Notes: generated by a model from the sequence alone, not told the origin. DNA of 24,659 nt from VRUE01 sp040904405 (GCA_040904405.1 JBBDTK010000109.1:1-24659), one strand, 5' to 3'; numbered from the stretch's first letter, positions 15,104 through 23,044 are shown. Numbers and translations: made by a program.

Positions 15104-16570
15104 TCACCGGACGGCGAAGTGGTCCAGGACGACGTTCATCACGTCGCGCAAAGCCCACTGGGGGCTCGAGGTCGGGTCGTCGGGGCCGCAGTTGACGAAG
15201 AGCAAGGGGAAGAGGGAGTCGTCGCGGTGCAGGGCGCCGTGGCTGCCGCCGCCGGCATGGCTGACGCCGCCCCAGTCGACCGCCTCGTAGCCGGGCGAGA
15301 GGGAGAGGACGAAGTCGCCGGCGCTGGGGGCGGAGAGGGCAGCGTAAACGCGGGCGAGGGGATCGGGGTACTCGTCGCTGTGCAGCCGGCCTTCGCTGAT
15401 CGAAGCGGCGAGCGTGGCCGGGTCGCCGTCGACGTGCCAGCTGCCGCCGCGGAGGTCGGCGGTGGCGCCGCCGGGGCTGAAGCGGAGCTGCTGTCCGGCG
15501 CGTTCGACGACGGCCGTGCGGCCCTCCAGCCAGCAGACGAGGTCGACCCCTTCGATCGAGGCCAGGCGGTCGCGCACCTCGTCGCGCTCGGCACGCGGCC
15601 CCTCGCCCGGCAGCAGGTAGACGTGCGCGGCGCGGCCGGTCGGGCTGACCGCGAGCTGGGCCAGCTCCGGGCGGTCGTCGGAGGGGGCCAGCACGGTCCA
15701 GTCCTGCCCCAGCAGGACGGCCAGCGGCAGGCCGCGGCTGACCGCGCTGTGCGCGTGGTCGGCGAGCAGGATCACCGCATGGTCGGCGAGGAAGCTCTCG
15801 ATCCCGCCCCCGGCCTCGACCAGCTGCCCGAAGCAGGCGTCGGCCTTGGCGATCGACTCGACGCTGGCCCCGGGCCCGTGCCGGTGCGAGTAGTTGTCGT
15901 TGTCTGGCAGCGAGAGCAGCAGGAAGTCGTACTCGCCTGCGCGCTCCAGCTCGGCCGCGCAGCAGGCCGAGTAGGCGTCGCGCGCGCCGGGGATCGAGGT
16001 CGACTTGCAGGGGACCTCGCGGCTGGCGTAGAGGTCGCCGTAGAAGAGCTCGGCCGGGCCCCAGGTGTGGTGGCGGAACTTGAGCCGGGTGGTGTCGACC
16101 GCACGCCGCAACAAGCCCTCCAGCGAGACTTCGTGGCGGTGCCGCCCGCGGTAGATCAGGAAGGGCGTGCAGGCGGTGCGCAAGCCGGCGTCGTCGAGCC
16201 GCTCGAAGAGGGTCGGCGCGCCGGGGTTGAGGTGGGCGAGGTTCATGTTGTAGACGAGGTCGTAGAGGGCGCGGAAGACGCCGACCGCCCGCGTCGCGTC
16301 GAGCGAGGAGCCGTACTCGACGTAGCGCCGCTCGAGCCGGTGGTACCAGTTCATGCCGCTGATCCAGTGGCGGTCGGCGGCCACCCCGGTGACCATCTCG
16401 GCGCAGGCGACCGGGGTCACCGAGGGAAAGCTCGATACGCAGTCGGGCACCAGGGCGCCGCGCTCCAGCAGCGCTCCGAAGTGCGGCGTCCGACCCTCCT
16501 CGACCGCCCGTTCGAGCATGTCGGTGCGCAGCGAGTCGACGTAGGTGAGGACCAGCTTCTTCGCGGGCAT
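15104..16570 (-). CDS. Alkaline-phosphatase-superfamily enzyme (phosphodiesterase/NPP-like)
   Basis: The 488-residue protein has the two-metal site of type I phosphodiesterases and phosphoglycerate-mutase-like enzymes. The first ligand is D12 in TYVDSLRTDML and the nucleophile region is SSFPSVTPVACAEMVTG (T52). The second metal set is LPDNDNYSHRHGPG at about 219-232 and LLADHAHSAV at about 265. A late GALHRDDSLFPLLF probably holds the last histidine. It has no signal peptide, so it may act in the cytosol or at the membrane face. Likely substrates are phosphate esters or diesters of nucleotides, lipids or glycans. Its neighbours, a possible membrane glycosyltransferase and a small membrane protein, point to envelope glycolipid metabolism, by inference. 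Codons 1-2 follow the preceding gene by 43 bases. Confidence 0.85.
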   Translation of the reverse strand: MPAKKLVLTYVDSLRTDMLERAVEEGRTPHFGALLERGALVPDCVSSFPSVTPVACAEMVTGVAADRHWISGMNWYHRLERRYVEYGSSLDATRAVGVFRALYDLVYNMNLAHLNPGAPTLFERLDDAGLRTACTPFLIYRGRHRHEVSLEGLLRRAVDTTRLKFRHHTWGPAELFYGDLYASREVPCKSTSIPGARDAYSACCAAELERAGEYDFLLLSLPDNDNYSHRHGPGASVESIAKADACFGQLVEAGGGIESFLADHAVILLADHAHSAVSRGLPLAVLLGQDWTVLAPSDDRPELAQLAVSPTGRAAHVYLLPGEGPRAERDEVRDRLASIEGVDLVCWLEGRTAVVERAGQQLRFSPGGATADLRGGSWHVDGDPATLAASISEGRLHSDEYPDPLARVYAALSAPSAGDFVLSLSPGYEAVDWGGVSHAGGGSHGALHRDDSLFPLLFVNCGPDDPTSSPQWALRDVMNVVLDHFAVR

Positions 16571-16613
16571 CGCCGGCCGAATGATGAAGCTCGCCGCGGT
16601 CCGGCGGGCGGGG

Positions 16614-17045
16614 CTAGCGCAGGACGCGCAGGCCGGCGTGCTTGCGCTGGGCGCGGCGGTGGCGGGCGGCTCCCAGCCAGGCGAGGGCGATCAGCGCCAG
16701 CAGGGTGAGGACGGGGAGCAGCAGCGCGGTGGCGGCGAGCAGCAGGGCGGCGAGCGAAACGAGGAAGGCGAGCGCTGCGCCACCGCCGTCACGGCGGCCG
16801 GCGCCGCTGACCACGTCGCTGATCACCACGCAGCCGACGGCGGCGCCGGCAGCGCAGAGGATCGCGCCGAGCAACCTGCCGAGATCGGCGCTGCCGGCAA
16901 GCAGGAAACCGGCGATCAGGCCGATCGCGACCGCCAGCACGGTCATCCGGCCGCGTGCCGAGCCGCGCGTGCCGGTGGTCCCGGCCAGCATCCCGATCGC
17001 GAGGCCGATACCGAGCTCGAGCCCGGCTCCCTCCAGAAAGCTCAT
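16614..17045 (-). CDS. Small polytopic membrane protein, function unknown
   Basis: The 143-residue protein is strongly hydrophobic, with about four or five membrane helices (LELGIGLAIGMLAG, MTVLAVAIGLIAGFLLAG, LLGAILCAAGAAVGCVVIS, and a long ALAFLVSLAALLLAATALLLPVLTLLALIALA pair). It ends in a basic tail (RHRRAQRKHAGLRVLR), which by the positive-inside rule is cytoplasmic. No family motif is recognised. It is the first gene of a minus-strand unit with the phosphatase and the GT87-like protein. Its ATG is 6 bases after TAGGTT and there is no ribosome site, so it is probably leaderless. Confidence 0.7.
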   Translation of the reverse strand: MSFLEGAGLELGIGLAIGMLAGTTGTRGSARGRMTVLAVAIGLIAGFLLAGSADLGRLLGAILCAAGAAVGCVVISDVVSGAGRRDGGGAALAFLVSLAALLLAATALLLPVLTLLALIALAWLGAARHRRAQRKHAGLRVLR

Positions 17046-17051
17046 CGGGAA

Positions 17052-17057
17052 AACCTA
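17052..17057 (-). promoter_or_regulatory. Probable -10 element for the membrane-protein operon (leaderless)
   Basis: On the minus strand TAGGTT is followed by exactly 6 bases and the ATG at 17045. It overlaps by two bases the -10 element of the divergent aminotransferase gene, so the two polymerase sites should exclude each other. Confidence 0.5.
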
Positions 17058-17061
17058 CACT
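17056..17061 (+). promoter_or_regulatory. Probable -10 element for the aminotransferase operon (leaderless)
   Basis: TACACT is followed by exactly 6 bases and the ATG at 17068, with no Shine-Dalgarno sequence. Only 22 bases separate the two divergent start codons, so neither mRNA can have a normal leader unless its promoter is inside the other gene. Confidence 0.5.
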
Positions 17062-17067
17062 TCAGGG

Positions 17068-18438
17068 ATGCAAGAGCCGCCCCACCGGCGCCGCGCCCAC
17101 ACCCGCCACCGCGACCTGGAGCGCTACGCCGGCCTCTTCGCCGAGCGCACCGGGGTGATGCGGTCCTCGGCGATGCGCGACCTGATGGCGATCACCGCCA
17201 GGCCGGAGGTGATCTCCCTCGCCGGCGGCCTCCCCGACACCTCGACCTTTCCCGCCGCCACCTTCGCCGCCCAGATGACCCGGATCGCGCAGGAGTCGGC
17301 GGCGGAGGCGCTGCAGTACGGGCCGACCGAGGGCTTCGCCGAGACGGTCGACTGCATCGTCGAGGTGATGGGGGCGGAGGGGATGCTCCCCGACCCCGAC
17401 GACGTGATCGTCACCACCGGCGGACAGCAGGCGATCGACCTGATCTGCAAGACGCTGCTGGACCCGGGCGACGTGGTCGTCTGCGAGGCCCCCACCTACC
17501 CCGGCGCGGTGCCGGTCTTCTGCAGCTACCAGGCGCAGACGATCCAGGTCGAGTGCGACGAGGAAGGGATGCGAATCGACCTGCTGGAAGCGGTGCTGGC
17601 GCAGCTCGACGGCGAGGGACGGCGGCCGAAATTCGTCTACTCGGTCCCCAGCTTCCAGAACCCGGCCGGGGTGACGCTCTCGCTGGAGCGCCGGCGCCGG
17701 CTGGTCGAGCTGGCGCGGCAGCGCGAGCTGCTGGTGGTCGAGGACAACCCCTACGGGCTGCTGCGCTTCGACGGCGAGGCGCTGCCGCCGCTCTACCAGC
17801 TCGACGGCGGCGACTTCGTGATCTACGTCGGCACCTTCTCGAAGATCCTCTCGCCGGGCATCCGCCTCGGCTGGGCGGTGGCCCCGCCGCCGGTGATGGA
17901 CAAGATCGTGCTCGGCAAGCAGGCTTCCGACCTCTGCAGCTCGACCCTGACCCAGCACTTCGTCCGCGAGTACTTCGCCGAAGGCCGCTGGCGCGAGTAC
18001 GTCGACAGCCTGGCGCAGATCTACAAGGCCCGGCGCGACGCGATGGTCGAGGCGCTGGGTCGCCACTTCCCCGCCCAGGCGACCTGGACCGAGCCGCGCG
18101 GCGGGATGTTCATCTGGGCGACCCTGCCCGAGTACATCGACACCGGAGACCTGCTCGCCAAGGCGCTGCGCGAGGACGTCGCCTTCGTCCCCGGTCAGGC
18201 CGCCTACGTCGACGAGAGCCGCGGCCACAACTCGATGCGGCTCAACTTCTCCGGGGTGGGCGAGGACGAGATCGCCGAGGGGATCCGCCGCATCGGCAAG
18301 GCGATCTCCGAGCAGGTCGACCTCTACGGCGCCCTCACGGGCGAGCAGCCGGCGGCGGCGCCGAGGACGGAGCCCGCCGGGAGCGGCGACGACGCGGATG
18401 TCCTTCCCTTCCGCAAGGCCGGCGAGGGCCCCGCGTGA
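17068..18438 (+). CDS. PLP-dependent aminotransferase, class I/II (2-aminoadipate/LysN-like)
   Basis: The 456-residue enzyme is a fold-type I aminotransferase of the group containing LysN and the catalytic half of MocR regulators. It has no DNA-binding domain. Landmarks are VISLAGGLPDTSTFP near 50, LQYGPTEGF near 90 and TTGGQQAIDLICKTLLDPGD near 125. YSVPSFQNPAGVTLS lies near 195, VVEDNPYG near 225, and the Schiff-base lysine K259 in GTFSKILSPGIRLGW. Members transfer amino groups between 2-oxoglutarate and alpha-aminoadipate, branched or aromatic amino acids, and the substrate here is open. A low-complexity C-terminal tail (about 30 residues) is not part of the fold. Its stop overlaps the GTG of the D-Ala-D-Ala ligase gene, so the two are co-translated. 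Confidence 0.93.
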   Translation: MQEPPHRRRAHTRHRDLERYAGLFAERTGVMRSSAMRDLMAITARPEVISLAGGLPDTSTFPAATFAAQMTRIAQESAAEALQYGPTEGFAETVDCIVEVMGAEGMLPDPDDVIVTTGGQQAIDLICKTLLDPGDVVVCEAPTYPGAVPVFCSYQAQTIQVECDEEGMRIDLLEAVLAQLDGEGRRPKFVYSVPSFQNPAGVTLSLERRRRLVELARQRELLVVEDNPYGLLRFDGEALPPLYQLDGGDFVIYVGTFSKILSPGIRLGWAVAPPPVMDKIVLGKQASDLCSSTLTQHFVREYFAEGRWREYVDSLAQIYKARRDAMVEALGRHFPAQATWTEPRGGMFIWATLPEYIDTGDLLAKALREDVAFVPGQAAYVDESRGHNSMRLNFSGVGEDEIAEGIRRIGKAISEQVDLYGALTGEQPAAAPRTEPAGSGDDADVLPFRKAGEGPA

Positions 18439-19367
18439 AGGTCGCCGTGCTCAAGGGCGGCCGTTCGCTGGAGCGGGGCGTCTCGCTGCGCTCCGGGGCG
18501 CGGGTCGAGGATGCGCTCGAGCGGCTCGGGCACGAGCCGCTGCCGATCGACGCCGACGGCGAGCTGGTCAAACGCCTGCTCGACGGCAAGCCCGACGTCG
18601 CCTTCGTCGCCCTGCACGGCCCCGGCGGCGAGGACGGCACCGTGCAGGAGCTGCTCGAGATCCTCGGCATCCCCTTCACCGGCCCCGGCGTCGCCGCCTG
18701 CGGGCGCTGCATGGACAAGGTCCTCGCCAAGCACGAGCTGCGCGATGCCGGCGTCGCGACTCCGGACTGGTTCGCCTTCAACGAGACCGCCTTCCGTGAG
18801 CTGGGCGCCGGCGACGCGCTCGACGGGCTGGAGCGGCGGCTCGGCTTCCCGCTGGTGATCAAGCCGAGCCGCGGCGGCTCGGCGCTGGGGGTCAGGTTCG
18901 CGGCGAGCTGGTACGAGGTCCCGGAGGCGCTGGTCTCCGCCTTCAGCTACGACGACAGGGTGCTGCTGGAGCGCTTCGCCGAGGGACGCGAGCTCGCCGT
19001 CAGCGTGCTCGGCGACGAGGCCCTGCCGGTGGTCGAGGCGATCCCCACCGGCGGCGACCGCTACGACTTCGAGGCCCGCTACGAGATCGGCCGCACCGAT
19101 TTCGTCTGCCCGGCCGCGCTCGGCGAGGCGGAGCGGAACGCCGTCGAGGAGGCCGCGCTCGGCGCCTACGCGGCGCTCGGCTGCTCCGGCTTCTCCCGCG
19201 TCGATTTGATCCTGACCGAGGGCGGCCCGCAGGTGCTCGAGGTCAACGCGATCCCCGGCCTCACCGACACCAGCCTCCTCCCCCAGGCCGCCGAGGCCGC
19301 GGGGATGACCTTCGAGCAGCTCGTCGAGCGGATCCTCGAGCTGGCGCTGGAGCCGGCCGCGGCCTAG
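18435..19367 (+). CDS. ddl: D-alanine--D-alanine ligase
   Basis: Ddl joins two D-alanines with ATP in the cytosol to make the dipeptide that ends the peptidoglycan stem peptide. The 310-residue ATP-grasp protein has GGRSLERGVSL (8-18, the glutamate binding the first D-Ala), HGPGGEDGTVQ (61-71), VIKPSRGGSALGV (141-153), SRVDLI, and the metal-binding end EVNAIPGLTDTSLLP. The length is normal for the short Ddl form. The GTG start overlaps the aminotransferase stop (GTGA), and no other start fits MKVAVLKGG. The pairing with an aminotransferase could mean amino-acid supply to wall synthesis, but this is context only. The stop lies one base from the end of the convergent BFN gene. Confidence 0.94.
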   Translation: MKVAVLKGGRSLERGVSLRSGARVEDALERLGHEPLPIDADGELVKRLLDGKPDVAFVALHGPGGEDGTVQELLEILGIPFTGPGVAACGRCMDKVLAKHELRDAGVATPDWFAFNETAFRELGAGDALDGLERRLGFPLVIKPSRGGSALGVRFAASWYEVPEALVSAFSYDDRVLLERFAEGRELAVSVLGDEALPVVEAIPTGGDRYDFEARYEIGRTDFVCPAALGEAERNAVEEAALGAYAALGCSGFSRVDLILTEGGPQVLEVNAIPGLTDTSLLPQAAEAAGMTFEQLVERILELALEPAAA

Positions 19368-19368
19368 T

Positions 19369-19860
19369 TCAGGAGTTGCCTTCGGCGAAGTCGTCGGGGG
19401 TCACCTCGTCGAGGAACTCCTTGAACTTATCGACGACCTCCTCGGTGTCCTCGACCTCGTGCTCGAACTCGATCGCCGACTCCTCGATCACATCCTCGGC
19501 CGCGAAGATCGGCGCCGAGACGCGCACCGCGAGGGCGAGGGCGTCGGACGGGCGCGAGTCGATCTCCATCTCGGAGCCGCCGATCGAGACCGTGATCGAG
19601 GCGTAGAAGGTGTTGTCGCGCAGCTCGTTCACCGAGACCCGCTCGCACTTGGCGTCGAGCTGGTCGAGCACGTCGGAGAGCAGGTCGTGGGTCATCGGCC
19701 GCGGGGTCGAGGCCCCCTGCAGCTTCATCAGGATCGCCGCCGCCTCGGGATGGCCGATCCAGATCGGCAGGAACCGATTGCCCTCGACCGTCTTCAGCAA
19801 GACGATCGGCTGCTTGCCGACCATGTCAAAGCTGACCCCGTAGATCTGCATCTGCTGCAA
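19369..19860 (-). CDS. Bifunctional nuclease domain protein (DUF151)
   Basis: The 163-residue protein has the single DUF151/BFN domain. It begins MQQMQIYGVSFDMVGKQPIVLLKTVEGNRFLPIWIG. It then has the family signatures EAAAILMKLQG, RPMTHDLLSDVL and DSRPSDALALAVR. An acidic tail (EDVIEESAIEFEHEVEDTEEVV) follows. BFN proteins in plants and mycobacteria have reported DNase and RNase activity or act in stress control; the role here is unknown. The start is a TTG at 19860, chosen because GGAG lies about 7 bases upstream and a consensus TATAAT stands at the right distance. An ATG three codons in is the alternative. It is monocistronic and converges on ddl. Confidence 0.9.
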   Translation of the reverse strand: MQQMQIYGVSFDMVGKQPIVLLKTVEGNRFLPIWIGHPEAAAILMKLQGASTPRPMTHDLLSDVLDQLDAKCERVSVNELRDNTFYASITVSIGGSEMEIDSRPSDALALAVRVSAPIFAAEDVIEESAIEFEHEVEDTEEVVDKFKEFLDEVTPDDFAEGNS

Positions 19861-19889
19861 GTTTCGCTCCGCGCCGAGGTGGATCGCCC

Positions 19890-19895
19890 ATTATA
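19890..19895 (-). promoter_or_regulatory. -10 element of the BFN-domain gene
   Basis: On the minus strand a perfect TATAAT lies 29 bases before the TTG start, predicting a short leader of about 22 bases that contains the GGAG ribosome site. No good -35 hexamer is seen. It lies between the gene and the tRNA-derived boundary of the micro-island. Confidence 0.5.
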
Positions 19896-19948
19896 GGTAC
19901 GGCTCTGGGCCGCTCGGCCAGGCGGGAAGGCGGGACCTCGCGGCAGTC

Positions 19949-19990
19949 GGCGATCCTGGATTCGAACCAGGGACCTCGTCCTTATCAGAG
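19949..19990 (-). repeat. Detached tRNA-Ile 3' half (probable attachment-site duplicate)
   Basis: The fragment covers the anticodon loop, variable loop, T arm and the 3' acceptor strand except its last base. The next position differs by one base, and the three beyond match again. It lacks the D arm and 5' acceptor strand, so it cannot be a working tRNA. Confidence 0.85.
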
Positions 19991-20252
19991 CCTAGCGAGG
20001 CCCCGCCGGAAACGGCTTGGTAGCTGGGGTTCCTGCAAAGCAGCGGCTTTGGGAAAATCCAGCAGGGGGCGAGAGGGGACATTGGCGGTCGGTCTTGTTC
20101 CCACCTCTGTTCCCGGCCCCGCCTCGGACTCTCGACAACCTCCCTTTGGAGACTTGCCACGCCCTCACGAAACCGCCGCCGCTCCCGTCCTCAGCGCAGC
20201 ACTCGCAGTTTCGTTCGCAGCCGGGCGCGGAAAGGGGCGCAGGGTTCTTGTG
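19991..20252. other. Non-coding stretch within the micro-island
   Basis: Between the tRNA fragment and the HEPN gene end I see no credible coding frame. An open minus-strand frame here is short and of unlikely composition. The minus strand carries a short direct repeat (GGGAACA twice, in 20098-20117). It may be the eroded remains of the integrated element. Confidence 0.4.
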
Positions 20253-20649
20253 CTAATCGCTGGAGGATCGAAGCAGCGTCGCCGCCCACTCAATGGCGAG
20301 CGCGGCCCATCGGAGAGCGGTATCGGGCGTCAACCGCTTCGGGGTTGCCCAGGCCATAGCGGAGCGCGCCCGCGTATGGCGTAAGGCGATCGGCCTCAGC
20401 AAGGTCGGCAGGTAGCTCGATTCCGGCGTCCTCGCATAGCTGCATGAGGACGCCGAGGTCGTGAACGAAGGGAAACTCAAGGCCGCGGCTGGCGATGACC
20501 GCCTTGAGTGACTTCTCCACCGCCTGTTGGGCGTTGAAGCCACTTTTGGACGCCGACACGCCTTCTGCATCCTTCAGGGCCGTCGCGGCGGCGAGATCCT
20601 CACGCGCAAGGGCCAACAGATCGCCGGGTAGGTCGGGCTTCTCGTTCAT
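20253..20649 (-). pseudogene. HEPN-domain protein (HepT-like), probably frameshifted
   Basis: HEPN proteins paired with MNT nucleotidyltransferases are RNase toxins in several characterised systems. The start MNEKPDLPGDLLALAREDLAAA at 20649 overlaps the MNT stop (ATGA). The HEPN fold is clear in SGFNAQQAVEKSLKAVIASRG and FPFVHDLGVLMQL, with the family's HDL histidine. As read, the frame ends at 20290 after 119 residues with an unusual tail (VDARYRSPMGRARH). From about 20334 the neighbouring frame instead gives TPDTALRWAALAIEWAATLL, the expected final helix, ending at 20253. A single extra base in GCGGTTGACG (about 20331-20337) explains this. It may be a true inactivating mutation, a sequencing error or a tolerated truncation. 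Confidence 0.72.
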
Positions 20650-20957
20650 CCGGCGAGGACCCGGCCCTGCGAGAGAGCTGCGTGGATAACACCACCGCGC
20701 ACCTCCCGCCATCGGTCGGCGTAGTCACGGCTGACGACGATCACATCCGCCGGCAACCGCAGGTCGCGCAGGGTGCGATGGAGTCGCACCGACTCCTCGG
20801 CCTCGTCGGCTACCTCAGGCTCGATGATGAGAAAGTCCGCGTCACTGTGCGGCCCGGCCTCCCCGCGCGCGTGCGAGCCAAACAGGATCACTTCTGCGTC
20901 CGGCGCGGCCTTCGCTAGGCGGCGCCCAGCCTCAGCGATCAAGGTCTCGTCAGTCAT
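20646..20957 (-). CDS. MNT-type minimal nucleotidyltransferase (MntA-like antitoxin)
   Basis: The 103-residue protein has the polymerase-beta-type nucleotidyltransferase motif LFGSHARGEAGPHSDADFLII at about 26-46. The glycine-serine pair and the two aspartates of SDAD bind nucleotide and metal. A later strand DVIVVSRDYAD provides the third acidic position. In characterised MntA/HepT pairs the MNT protein adenylylates and thereby neutralises the HEPN toxin. The start is the ATG at 20957 (MTDETLIAEAGRRL). The frame is open further upstream to 21014 but with an unlikely composition. It is the first gene of a two-gene unit with the HEPN gene. Confidence 0.87.
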   Translation of the reverse strand: MTDETLIAEAGRRLAKAAPDAEVILFGSHARGEAGPHSDADFLIIEPEVADEAEESVRLHRTLRDLRLPADVIVVSRDYADRWREVRGGVIHAALSQGRVLAG

Positions 20958-21006
20958 GACCTGAAGATCGTAGCCGTGAGGGGCGGCGGCCACGGTCTTA
21001 GCGGCG

Positions 21007-21216
21007 GTGGCCATCGGGGTGACCGTCTGGCTTTATCGCCGCCAGAAGACCCGCAAGAGCTTGAGCTACGAAATCAAGGTCACGGAGCTGGTCAACATCC
21101 ACAGCGCGGCCAAGGGCCGGATCAAAGTGTTGTTCGGCGACGATGAGATTGGCCAACTGCGCCTGGTTGAAGCGCGCACCCCAGCGGTTCTCCATCGCCT
21201 CCCGGTAGCGGAGTAG
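21007..21216 (+). pseudogene. Truncated 5' part of a single-pass membrane protein gene
   Basis: A 69-residue frame begins at a GTG after a hydrophobic run (AAATVLAAVAIGVTVWLY, part of it before the GTG) and continues RRQKTRKSLSYEIKVTELVNIHSAAKGRIKVLFGDDEIGQLRLVE. This resembles the N-terminal anchor and first beta strands of a widespread family of membrane-anchored proteins, which are normally several times longer. The tail (ARTPAVLHRLPVAE) no longer looks like the family. It lies divergent from the MNT gene and points at the tRNA boundary, so it was probably cut by the integration or a later deletion. The family resemblance is from memory. Confidence 0.45.
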
Positions 21217-21268
21217 CCGGTCGCGGGCGTTTGCGACGCCTGGACTCCTTAGTGCCCCCGGTCGTAAG

Positions 21269-21342
<74 letters not shown>

Positions 21343-21353
21343 GAGGTGGGGCG

Positions 21354-21359
21354 ATGATA
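21354..21359 (-). promoter_or_regulatory. Possible -10 element of tRNA-Ile
   Basis: TATCAT on the minus strand ends 11 bases before the tRNA 5' end, which fits a transcription start a few bases before the mature end. No matching -35 is visible. Confidence 0.35.
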
Positions 21360-21387
21360 GCGAGGGTCGGGGGGCGCCCTCAGCGCG

Positions 21388-22263
21388 TCAGCGCTCGAGG
21401 CGCTTGGCCAGGGCGAGGGCCGCGTCGAGGTCCTCGCAGTGGATCTCGACTGCGATCCCTCCCCCCTTCGGCCGCAGCTTGACCTCGTGGCCGAGGGTGG
21501 ACTCGAAGCGGTCGGCCGCGTCGCTCAGCGCCGCTCGCTCCTCGGCGCTGAGCTCTCTGCCGCTCGCCCGGCGCTTTGGCTGGCCAGCCAGCTTGACCCT
21601 GTTCTCCGTCTCCCTCACCGACCAGCCGCCGCGGGCGGCGTCGCGGGCGAGGCGGCGTCGCACGTCGTTGCCCGAGGCGGCGAGCAGGGCGCGGCCGTGG
21701 CCGCCGCTGAGCTCGCCCGACTCGAGCAGCTCGAGCGCCTCGTCGGGCAGGTCGAGCAGGCGGATCAGGTTGGAGACCGCGGGGCGGCTGCGGCCGACGC
21801 GCCGCGCCAGCTCCTCCTTGGAGAGGCCGAGATCCTCGACCAGGGCCGCGCAGGCGCGGGCCTCCTCGACCGGGTTGAGGTCCTCGCGCACCATGTTCTC
21901 GATCAGGGCCACCTGCAGACGCTCGGCCTGCTCGGGGTCGCGCACCACCGCCGGCACCTTCTCCAGGCCGGCCTGACGCGCCGCGCGCCAGCGCCGCTCG
22001 CCGGCGATCAACTCGTAGCTGCCGTCGGCGAGGGGACGGACCAGCAGCGGCTGGATCACGCCACTGCTCTCGATCGAGCTGGCGAGGCCGGCCAGGGCCT
22101 CCGGGTCGAAGCTGGTCCGCGGCTGCTTCGGGTTGGGCTTGATCAGGTCGACCGGCAGCTGGCGCAGCTCGCCCGTCTCCTCGCCGCCGCTCTCCGGCAG
22201 GATCGCCGCCAGGCCGCGGCCCATGCCGCGCTTGGAGCCGCCTCGCTTGGCCGCGCTAGCCAC
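21388..22263 (-). CDS. parB: Chromosome-partitioning protein ParB
   Basis: ParB is a CTP-dependent clamp that loads at parS sites near the origin and spreads, recruiting ParA and SMC. The 291-residue protein has the short basic start KRGMGRGLAAILPE, then the CTP-binding N-domain with IKPNPKQPRTSF and the motif GERRWRAARQAG. ENMVREDLNPVEEA follows. The helix-turn-helix is LSKEELARRVGRSRPAVSNLIRLLDLP, and the dimerising C-terminal domain runs from about 240 to the end. The GTG start overlaps the ParA stop by 8 bases. The gene pair has the standard origin-proximal order. Confidence 0.95.
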   Translation of the reverse strand: MASAAKRGGSKRGMGRGLAAILPESGGEETGELRQLPVDLIKPNPKQPRTSFDPEALAGLASSIESSGVIQPLLVRPLADGSYELIAGERRWRAARQAGLEKVPAVVRDPEQAERLQVALIENMVREDLNPVEEARACAALVEDLGLSKEELARRVGRSRPAVSNLIRLLDLPDEALELLESGELSGGHGRALLAASGNDVRRRLARDAARGGWSVRETENRVKLAGQPKRRASGRELSAEERAALSDAADRFESTLGHEVKLRPKGGGIAVEIHCEDLDAALALAKRLER

Positions 22264-23014
22264 GCTCGGCCAGCTCCACGGCGAGGGCGCGGTAGGCGTC
22301 GGCCCCGCGCGAGGCGGGAGCGTGGTCGGTCACCGGCAGCCCGTAGCTGGGCGCCTCGGCGACCCTGACGCTACGCGGTATGACCGTCTCGAAGACCATC
22401 TCGGGAAAATGCCGGCGCACCTCCGCCTCGACATCCTGGGCGAGGCGGGTGCGCTCGTCGTGCATGGTGATCAACAGCCCCGACACGTTCAGCGCCGGGT
22501 TCATCGCGCGGCGGATCGTGCCCAGGGTCTCGAGGAACTGGACCAGCCCCTCGAGCGCCAGGTACTCGGCCTGGACGGGCACGATCACGCGGTCGGCGGC
22601 GACCAGGGCGTTGACGCTGACCGGCCCCAGCGAGGGCGGGCAGTCGAGCATGGTGAAGGCGAAGCGCTCGCGCACCGGGCCGAGCCGCTCACGCAGCCGC
22701 GTCTCCGACCCGTCCAGCCGCGGCAGCTCGACCGCGGCGCCGGCGAGGTCGCGGTTGGCGGGGACCAGCCAGAGGTTGTCGGGGCCGGCCGGGCGCGCCG
22801 CTTCGGCGACCGAGACCTCGCCGATCAGGCACTCGTAGGAGGAGGGATGGGCATCGCGGTCGGCGCCGAGCGCGACGGTGGCGTTGCACTGCGGGTCGAG
22901 GTCGACGAGCAGGGTCTGCGCGCCGCTGGCGGCGACGCAGGCGGCCAGGTTGACCGCGGTGGTCGTCTTGCCGACGCCGCCCTTCTGGTTCGAGACTGCG
23001 TAGACGAGGCCCAC
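22256..23014 (-). CDS. parA: Chromosome-partitioning ATPase ParA (Soj)
   Basis: ParA is the nucleoid-bound ATPase that moves ParB-parS complexes apart. The 252-residue protein has the deviant Walker A KGGVGKTT (11-18), LVDLDPQCNATVALG (Walker A' region) and the FTMLDCPPSLG Walker B. It is of the small chromosomal type without an N-terminal regulatory domain. The GTG start gives MGLVYAVSNQKGG, the family beginning. There is no ribosome site, but TAACCT ends exactly 6 bases upstream, suggesting a leaderless message for parA-parB. Element B4 lies just upstream, about 30 bases from the start codon. Confidence 0.96.
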   Translation of the reverse strand: MGLVYAVSNQKGGVGKTTTAVNLAACVAASGAQTLLVDLDPQCNATVALGADRDAHPSSYECLIGEVSVAEAARPAGPDNLWLVPANRDLAGAAVELPRLDGSETRLRERLGPVRERFAFTMLDCPPSLGPVSVNALVAADRVIVPVQAEYLALEGLVQFLETLGTIRRAMNPALNVSGLLITMHDERTRLAQDVEAEVRRHFPEMVFETVIPRSVRVAEAPSYGLPVTDHAPASRGADAYRALAVELAERG

Positions 23015-23020
23015 GGGTGG

Positions 23021-23026
23021 AGGTTA
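23021..23026 (-). promoter_or_regulatory. Probable -10 element of parAB (leaderless)
   Basis: TAACCT on the minus strand, then 6 bases, then the GTG of parA. Any -35 region falls at the edge of element B4 (from 23045). Confidence 0.5.
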
Positions 23027-23044
23027 TTCGGAGTGGGGACTGAT

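Noticed and set aside
19890..19935. tRNA-Ser/Leu-like GGCCGAGCGG on the minus strand near the BFN promoter
   Set aside because: No anticodon arm, T arm or acceptor pairing can be built around it.
19891..20160. Minus-strand open frame across the tRNA fragment, as a possible integrase end
   Set aside because: Composition is unlike a protein, no recombinase motif is visible, and part of it is just the tRNA fragment translated.
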